Origin: Treponema sp.
GTDB taxonomy: Bacteria > Spirochaetota > Spirochaetia > Treponematales > Breznakiellaceae
Length of the DNA: 9,921 bases
NCBI GenBank assembly: GCA_031288575.1
Contig: JAITRD010000227.1
Span: forward strand, 1 to 9,921
Direction: 5' to 3'
Positions 5,754-9,921 of this stretch are shown piece by piece. The notes beneath the pieces are model-generated. The model worked only from the letters and a program-made list of their open reading frames with translations. It had not been told where the DNA came from and made no database searches. Made by a program: the position numbers and the translations under genes. The stretch's first letter is position 1; each line of letters opens with the position of its first letter.

Positions 5754-6308
5754 TTATCCAAGAAAAACCTGCCCCGCGTTGTCAATGGCTAAAATGGTTT
5801 TACATTCCGAACAGCGGAACCGGCCCGGTTTTGTGGCCTTTAGTTTTTTGGCGCAGATAGGGCAGACTAATATTTTGGGAAATAGGGATACCGACACCCC
5901 GGAGGAGCCGCTGCGAAAAAAACTGACCGAATCCTCCAGATTGTCCCGGATATTAAAAAATTGAGAAAAACCCAGGAGCTGAAAAACCTCGTAAACCTTG
6001 GGTTGTATTTCCAGGAGGATTAAATCGCCCCCCCGGGGTTTTACCGCCTTTAAAAAAGCGGTAAAGGAACCGATTCCTGTAGAGGATACATAATTTAAGG
6101 CGTTGCATTGAAAAATCAGGCGGGTAAAGCCGGAACCAATTGCCTTGCCGATCCGTTTCTGAAATAAATTAGAGTTATAGGTATCAATATATCCGCTTAA
6201 ATGCAAAACCAAGCAACCTTCCACCTGTTCAATCTTTTGCAGCTTTATTTTGAGACTTTCATCTATTTTTTCGTCATCAAATCCCGGAACAATATCATTG
6301 TTTGTCAT
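5754..6308 (-). CDS. STAS-domain (anti-sigma-factor-antagonist-type) protein with C-terminal zinc ribbon
   Basis: A 184-aa protein in two parts. Residues about 20-130 form a STAS domain of the SpoIIAA/RsbV type: VLHLSGYIDTYNSNLFQKRI, then NYVSSTGIGSF, where Ser76 aligns with the phosphorylated Ser58 of B. subtilis SpoIIAA, then GGDLILLEIQPKVYEVFQLLG. In SpoIIAA the residue before that Ser is Asp; here it is Ser75. Residues 149-169 form a zinc ribbon with two CxxC pairs (Cys149/Cys152 and Cys166/Cys169). STAS proteins of this type bind serine-kinase anti-sigma factors and release a sigma factor when dephosphorylated; no such kinase or phosphatase is in the window. The start has AAGGA 6 nt upstream and a strong promoter about 35 nt upstream. 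It heads the probable STAS-ybjN-pspA operon. The zinc ribbon could bind protein or nucleic acid; its role is unknown. Confidence 0.88.
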   Translation of the reverse strand: MTNNDIVPGFDDEKIDESLKIKLQKIEQVEGCLVLHLSGYIDTYNSNLFQKRIGKAIGSGFTRLIFQCNALNYVSSTGIGSFTAFLKAVKPRGGDLILLEIQPKVYEVFQLLGFSQFFNIRDNLEDSVSFFRSGSSGVSVSLFPKILVCPICAKKLKATKPGRFRCSECKTILAIDNAGQVFLG

Positions 6309-6336
6309 GACGTTTCCTTAGTCTATAATCCTTTTT

Positions 6337-6366
6337 ATTTTAATATATTTAGATTTTATTTGTCAA
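6337..6366 (-). promoter_or_regulatory. Sigma70-type promoter for the STAS-ybjN-pspA unit
   Basis: On the minus strand, a perfect -35 TTGACA (complement of 6361-6366) is separated by 18 bp from TAAAAT (complement of 6337-6342, 5 of 6 to TATAAT). Transcription would start near 6330, giving a leader of about 20 nt that includes the AAGGA ribosome site. The surroundings are AT-rich. Confidence 0.65.
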
Positions 6367-6406
6367 ATAACCCGGCCTTTTTTTCAGAATTCCAATTTCA
6401 CGGGCT

Positions 6407-6436
6407 TTGAAAGGCCCGGGTCTTTTCCGGTACAAT
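6407..6436 (+). promoter_or_regulatory. trmJ promoter, predicted to give a leaderless mRNA
   Basis: TTGAAA (6407-6412, 5 of 6) and TACAAT (6431-6436, 5 of 6) are spaced by 18 bp. The -10 box ends only 5 nt before the ATG at 6442, so the normal start point falls on or next to the start codon. The -35 lies inside a dyad with arms CGGGC (6401-6405) and GCCCG (6414-6418) that might be an operator. Confidence 0.55.
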
Positions 6437-6441
6437 GAAGC

Positions 6442-7215
6442 ATGAACCTGTCCGATGTGGTGATTATCCTGTCCCGGCCGGCGGAACCGGGAAATGTGGG
6501 GGCGGTATGCCGGGCCATGAAAAACATGGGCCTCTCCCGGCTTGCTCTCGTATCCCCGGCGCCCCTGGATGAAGGGCTTGTCCGCGCCCGGGCGGTTCAC
6601 GCCGGGGCGCTCTGGGACCGGGCGGAGCGTTTTGATACCCTGGCCGCCGCCGTTGCCGGCTGTTCCCTCGTTATCGGCACCACCCGCCGCCGGGGAAAAC
6701 GCCGGAAGGCCCTTACCCTGGACCCGGCGGAAACCGCCGCCTGTCTCAAAACCCGGCCCGGCCCGGCGGCCCTGGTCTTTGGCAACGAACGGACCGGCCT
6801 TGAGGCGGAGGAGCTGAACCTTTGCAGCCTGGCTTCCCACATCCCCGCAGACCGGGCCTTTCCTTCCCTGAACCTCTCCCACGCGGTACAGATCTACGCC
6901 TATGAACTTTTCCGGGCCCTGGGCCCCGCCGCCCCGGAGCCCGCCTCCTCCTGGGTCCCCCTGGAACGGCAGGAACTGGACCTTTTAGTCCGCAGGGTGA
7001 CGGATTCCCTGGAATCCCTGGGGTTTTATAAACAGCCCGGCAGGGAAGAACAGGAAGGCTTTTTCCGGGATATTTTTTCCCGGGCGGGGCTTACCCGGCG
7101 GGAGGCCCAATATATGGGGGATATTTTTGCCAAAGCGGCGAGGCTGGGGCTCATTTCACAAAAAGACGGTGTATCACCAGAAGCAATTTGTAATAAAAAT
7201 AGGGAAAAATCCTGA
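6442..7215 (+). CDS. trmJ: TrmJ-type tRNA (Cm32/Um32) 2'-O-methyltransferase
   Basis: SPOUT (SpoU-class) methyltransferase; TrmJ methylates the 2'-O of nucleotide 32 in certain tRNA anticodon loops using SAM. The three family motifs are in order: motif 1 PGNVGAVCRAM (16-26), motif 2 VFGNERTGL (112-120), and motif 3 with IPADRAFPSLNLSHAVQ (134-150), forming the knotted SAM site. A helical C-terminal extension (about 170-245) matches TrmJ (E. coli 246 aa; here 257). The basic patch TRRRGKRRK (81-89) could touch RNA. The start is firm: an in-frame TGA lies at 6436-6438, and the domain begins within the first few residues. There is no Shine-Dalgarno, unlike several neighbours. The last 65 nt overlap the convergent 3' end of the WecG/TagA-like gene. 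TrmL or another SpoU enzyme is less likely given length and motif wording. Confidence 0.9.
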   Translation: MNLSDVVIILSRPAEPGNVGAVCRAMKNMGLSRLALVSPAPLDEGLVRARAVHAGALWDRAERFDTLAAAVAGCSLVIGTTRRRGKRRKALTLDPAETAACLKTRPGPAALVFGNERTGLEAEELNLCSLASHIPADRAFPSLNLSHAVQIYAYELFRALGPAAPEPASSWVPLERQELDLLVRRVTDSLESLGFYKQPGREEQEGFFRDIFSRAGLTRREAQYMGDIFAKAARLGLISQKDGVSPEAICNKNREKS

Positions 7216-7906
7216 ACAAACGCAGGGGGCAACTGAAACTAAAACCTATCCATTCAAGGCCGTGGTCAAAGACATACTGGGAGGGGCGTTTTTTCCGTTT
7301 TGCGAAAATTTCGTAGAGATCGCTGCACCATAAACGCAGCCCGCCGCTGAGATGGGTGTTGTTTTTGGCTATCCATTGTTCTCCCCCGTGAACGCCCTGG
7401 CCCACCAGCAACAGGGAAGGGGCGGCTTTTCTGATGGCCTGCAGCAGGGTTCCCTCCTCCTGTTTTTTAAAGGCCCCCGCATAACGGCCCAAAACGCGGA
7501 GCCGGGGAAAGGTCTGGCGGATGTTTTTTTCCGTGAGCTGGAGGATCTGTTTTTTCCCCCCTAATAAATACAGGGAAAGTTCCCGTTCTTCCAGGATGGT
7601 GAGGAGCTGCACGATAAAATCAAAGGGCATATAACGGACGGCCCGTTTGCCCGTTAAAAACCGGACGCCCCCCACGATGCTTTTGGATATGGGAATAATG
7701 AGGGCGGCGCCGGTTACATAAGAACGGTATTCGCCGGTTCTCCGGGCCCGCAGGAGATCCCAAAGGGAAAGCAGAACGATATTTTTCCCCCCCGATCCTG
7801 CCAAAAGCTCGTTGATACATTCCGCCAGGTTTTCCTGGGGCACAATATCCAGAGGAACCTTTAATAAGCTAATCCGTTCTTTTACCGCGGGTTGTTCGCC
7901 ATCCAC
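7151..7906 (-). CDS. WecG/TagA/CpsF-family protein with altered active site
   Basis: A 251-aa protein resembling the WecG/TagA glycosyltransferase family, which adds N-acetylmannosamine-type sugars to lipid-linked carriers at the membrane. Family-like stretches are LLRARRTGEY (51-60), YLLGGKKQ (113-120), FPRLRVLGRYAGAF (133-146), SLLLVGQGVHGGEQWIAKN (164-182) and KRPSQYVFDHGLEW (206-219), plus a basic-hydrophobic tail (225-251) like TagA's membrane-binding appendage. Signature residues are missing: the usual PDGxG catalytic-Asp motif reads PISKS (72-76), the PKQE Gln is Gly175, the TxN segment near 45-47 reads LLS, and the GGxFD segment reads CSDLY (194-198). It may use another substrate or be non-enzymatic. 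The GTG start at 7906 has GGAG 8 nt upstream and lies 25 nt inside the end of rsmE, suggesting coupling. The 3' end overlaps trmJ. Confidence 0.75.
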   Translation of the reverse strand: MDGEQPAVKERISLLKVPLDIVPQENLAECINELLAGSGGKNIVLLSLWDLLRARRTGEYRSYVTGAALIIPISKSIVGGVRFLTGKRAVRYMPFDFIVQLLTILEERELSLYLLGGKKQILQLTEKNIRQTFPRLRVLGRYAGAFKKQEEGTLLQAIRKAAPSLLLVGQGVHGGEQWIAKNNTHLSGGLRLWCSDLYEIFAKRKKRPSQYVFDHGLEWIGFSFSCPLRLFRIFPYFYYKLLLVIHRLFVK

Positions 7907-8664
7907 GCTGCGTTCTCCAAAAGAATAGTCCGAACCGCCGCCGCCCCGTACAGGGCGGCGGTTTCTGTCCTTAAAACCGTATTACCTAAAAGTATAGCTT
8001 TAAACCCCGCCGCAAGAAACCGGGATACCTCCCCGGGAGAAAATCCCCCTTCGGGGCCCACCGCCAGGGCGATAAACTCAGGGACAGGTTTAAGATAACC
8101 ATGTAGGGTACCCTGTTCAAGGGGGCTTTGATGCAGCAGGAGCCCCAGGATGCCGGGGTAACGGCCCTTCAGGGTTTCCCAATATTCAAATAAGGCTTCC
8201 GCCGTGCGGGGGACCCGGACAAGGGTGGCAACGGCGGATCCGCTTTGCTGCCGGGCCTCCCGGATAATCCGCGCCCACCGTTCCGTCTTTCTTTCCCATT
8301 CCGGGGCATCTTTTATTTTAGGAACCGAATGTTCGGCGGCAAAGGGGACAATCTCGGCGATGCCCCCCTCCGCGGCCTGCCGCATGATCAGATCCATCTT
8401 CGTCCCCTTGGGCAGGGCCAAAAAGAGGGCTATAGGCGGCAGGCTGTCCCCGGCGGGGCTCCGGTTAAAAAGGCATTCGCCTGTCAGGCAGTTTCCGTCC
8501 AGGGACTTGATCCGCAGCGCCGCCTCTTCCCCCCCGGGCAAGCGGACATCAAAAACGGCCCCCGGGTTAAGGCGCCTGACCCGGGCCAGATAATGATAAT
8601 CCTTCCCCCTCAAACAGACTAAACCCTGAGGATCGGGAGCTTCCGGCAATATAAAACATTTCAT
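7882..8664 (-). CDS. rsmE: 16S rRNA (m3U1498) methyltransferase RsmE
   Basis: SPOUT-class enzyme that methylates N3 of U1498 in 16S rRNA, near the decoding centre of the assembled 30S subunit. At 260 aa the length is normal (about 240-250). An N-terminal PUA-like RNA-binding part covers about residues 1-70, with YHYLARVRRLNPG matching the family's HLxxVLR region. The methyltransferase part carries ALPKGTKMDLIMRQAAEGGI (83-102), ARQQSGS, VGPEGGFSPGE and GNTVLRTETAAL, the last forming the SAM-binding knot. The ATG lies 3 nt after the ctp stop (TAA, AGC, ATG) and has no Shine-Dalgarno, so reinitiation after ctp translation is likely. The final 25 nt overlap the next gene. The partners (protease, glycosyltransferase-like protein) are not functionally related in an obvious way. 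Confidence 0.95.
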   Translation of the reverse strand: MKCFILPEAPDPQGLVCLRGKDYHYLARVRRLNPGAVFDVRLPGGEEAALRIKSLDGNCLTGECLFNRSPAGDSLPPIALFLALPKGTKMDLIMRQAAEGGIAEIVPFAAEHSVPKIKDAPEWERKTERWARIIREARQQSGSAVATLVRVPRTAEALFEYWETLKGRYPGILGLLLHQSPLEQGTLHGYLKPVPEFIALAVGPEGGFSPGEVSRFLAAGFKAILLGNTVLRTETAALYGAAAVRTILLENAAWMANNPR

Positions 8665-8667
8665 GCT

Positions 8668-9921
8668 TTAGGACGCCAGGGGGATATCCTCTTCCAGGGC
8701 GGCTTCTTCCTGCAAGGCTTTGAGGGTTTTGGAGGTCCGCATCAAAGCGCCGTAGGTCCCTCCTTGAAGGATCTTCACCGCTTCCTGGAGCTGGACATCA
8801 TACTCCAGATCATATACCGGGGCAATTGCGGTCCGGTTTTGTTCGTTCCTGATAAGCCGGCTCAGCAGGGATTGGTCCAGGCCGTATTCGGCATTAAGCT
8901 GCCGGGCAAAGGAATTGATGGCGTTTCTGTCGGCCTTGGGATTGGCCGCCACAAAGGCGGGAATCCGGTTTGCCAGGATGAGTTCGTTGAGCTTTTCCAT
9001 GTCGGCATCGGTAAATTCCGGAAATTTTACTTCCAAATCCGGGGGAATGCCGATTTTGTCGATATTCACGTCGCTGGGGGTATAATAGCGGGCGGTGGTA
9101 ATTTTGAATCCCGATTTATCCAGGGGGTATACCTGCTGGACCGATCCCTTCCCGAAGGATTTTTCCCCCACCAGGTAGGCCCTGCCCCGGTCTTTGAGGG
9201 CCCCGGCGACAATTTCCGAGGCCGAAGCCGAGCCCCGGTTGATAAGCACGATAATCGGGATATCCGCCGCCACCGCGGCATTCCGGCGGGCGTTAAAAAC
9301 GGCGTTCTCCCCGGGAATCCGGGACTTCGTGCTGACCACCACCCCCCCGTCCAGGAAAATATCCCCAATGCCAACGGCGGATTGCAGGAGCCCCCCGTAG
9401 TTATTCCGCAGGTCCAGGATAAGCCCCGTGAATTTTTTGGCTTTAAACTCCCCCACCGCTTCCTTTGCCCGGTCTACGGTCATGGGGGTAAAGGTGATGA
9501 GCCGGAGGTAGCCGATATTGCCGATCATGGCGTGTTTCGTGGTAGGCACCTCAATAATTGCCCGGGTCAGGGAGACGGGAAATTCCAATTTTTCGCCCCG
9601 CCGGATGAGGAGCTTAAGCTCTACCCCCGGGGTTCCCCGCAGCCGGGCGAGTACCTCATCCATGGTAAGGGCGTCCGTGGACTCCCCGTTTATTTCGACA
9701 ATCAGGTCCCCCGGGGAAATTCCCGCCCGCCAGCCCGGGGTATCCTCAATGGGAGAAGCCACCTCCACATAAGGGGGTTTTCCGTCGGGCCGTTCTCCCA
9801 GGGGTTTGGAAATATAGAGGCCCACCCCGCCGAAACTCCCCTGGGTGGTATCATTCAAGTCCTCCATATCCGATTCCGCCAGGAAGGATGAATAGGGATC
9901 CCCCAGGGCGTTAAGCATTCC
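8668..9921 (-). CDS. ctp: C-terminal processing protease (Ctp, peptidase S41), N-terminus outside the window
   Basis: Serine protease of the Ctp/Tsp family, normally exported to the periplasm to trim or degrade proteins from their C-termini. At least 417 codons are visible. The frame stays open to the window edge, where a Gly codon precedes MLNALGDPYSSFL, an internal family motif, so the signal peptide and N-terminal part lie beyond. Counting from that Met, a PDZ domain covers about 45-115 (AGISPGDLIVEINGE), followed by the core with LILDLRNNYGG (167-176). The catalytic Ser is Ser232 in GSASASE, with Lys257 in SFGKGSVQ; Asp243 and Gln261 match E. coli Tsp positions. After the PDLEV segment comes a roughly 75-residue charged helical stretch before YDVQLQEAVKIL, then a short tail. 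It heads the visible part of the ctp-rsmE-wecG-like unit. Confidence 0.95.
   Translation of the reverse strand, partial: GMLNALGDPYSSFLAESDMEDLNDTTQGSFGGVGLYISKPLGERPDGKPPYVEVASPIEDTPGWRAGISPGDLIVEINGESTDALTMDEVLARLRGTPGVELKLLIRRGEKLEFPVSLTRAIIEVPTTKHAMIGNIGYLRLITFTPMTVDRAKEAVGEFKAKKFTGLILDLRNNYGGLLQSAVGIGDIFLDGGVVVSTKSRIPGENAVFNARRNAAVAADIPIIVLINRGSASASEIVAGALKDRGRAYLVGEKSFGKGSVQQVYPLDKSGFKITTARYYTPSDVNIDKIGIPPDLEVKFPEFTDADMEKLNELILANRIPAFVAANPKADRNAINSFARQLNAEYGLDQSLLSRLIRNEQNRTAIAPVYDLEYDVQLQEAVKILQGGTYGALMRTSKTLKALQEEAALEEDIPLAS

Noticed and set aside
6349..6882. Minus-strand open frame opposite trmJ
   Set aside because: Antisense to a firmly identified SPOUT methyltransferase; Gly/Arg/Pro-rich and without a ribosome site.
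8764..9891. Long open frame (375 codons) on the plus strand opposite ctp
   Set aside because: It lies antisense to a clear S41 protease with intact motifs. The translation is Gly/Pro/Arg-rich with no domain pattern, as expected in GC-rich DNA.

Overview
The window looks like a chromosomal housekeeping segment from a GC-rich spirochaete, most likely a treponeme. This rests on gene content and protein style: a MurA with Asp in place of the catalytic Cys, large unrecognised membrane proteins, a STAS regulator, PspA, and a Ctp protease. No rRNA or species-level marker is present, so the assignment is moderate at best. There is no transposase, integrase, CRISPR array, tRNA or rRNA.

Layout. 146-1447 (+) is murA. 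It meets tail to tail, with a 4-nt overlap, a two-gene minus-strand unit (4168 to 1444) of multi-pass membrane proteins of 314 and 596 aa, whose reading frames overlap by 11 nt. 4169-4549 is the only long gene-free stretch. It is strikingly AT-rich in its middle (about 24% GC by hand count over 4252-4393). It carries two perfect DnaA boxes (TTATCCACA), two one-mismatch boxes and a perfect 11-bp inverted repeat, so it is a candidate replication origin or other DnaA-controlled site, although no dnaA, dnaN, gyrB or rpmH gene is in view. 6308 to 4550 (-) is a probable operon of a STAS/zinc-ribbon protein, a YbjN-like protein and PspA, read from a good sigma70-type promoter with a perfect -35 box. 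Divergent from it, 6442-7215 (+) encodes a TrmJ-type tRNA methyltransferase whose promoter sits so close to the ATG that the mRNA is predicted to be leaderless. 9921 to 7151 (-) is a tightly packed unit of a Ctp/S41 protease (its N-terminus lies beyond the window), RsmE, and a WecG/TagA-family protein that has lost the family's signature active-site residues. Its last 65 nt overlap the 3' end of trmJ.

How the genes fit together. MurA (peptidoglycan precursor), Ctp (periplasmic proteolysis), PspA (membrane maintenance) and the two membrane proteins all concern the cell envelope. TrmJ and RsmE modify tRNA and rRNA. The STAS-YbjN-PspA unit is best read as an envelope-stress module with a possible partner-switching input; that link is inference. 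The points most worth following up are the DnaA-box cluster, the altered active site of the WecG/TagA homologue, the MurA Cys-to-Asp change, and the possible LptF/LptG-like architecture with a helical insertion in the 596-aa membrane protein.
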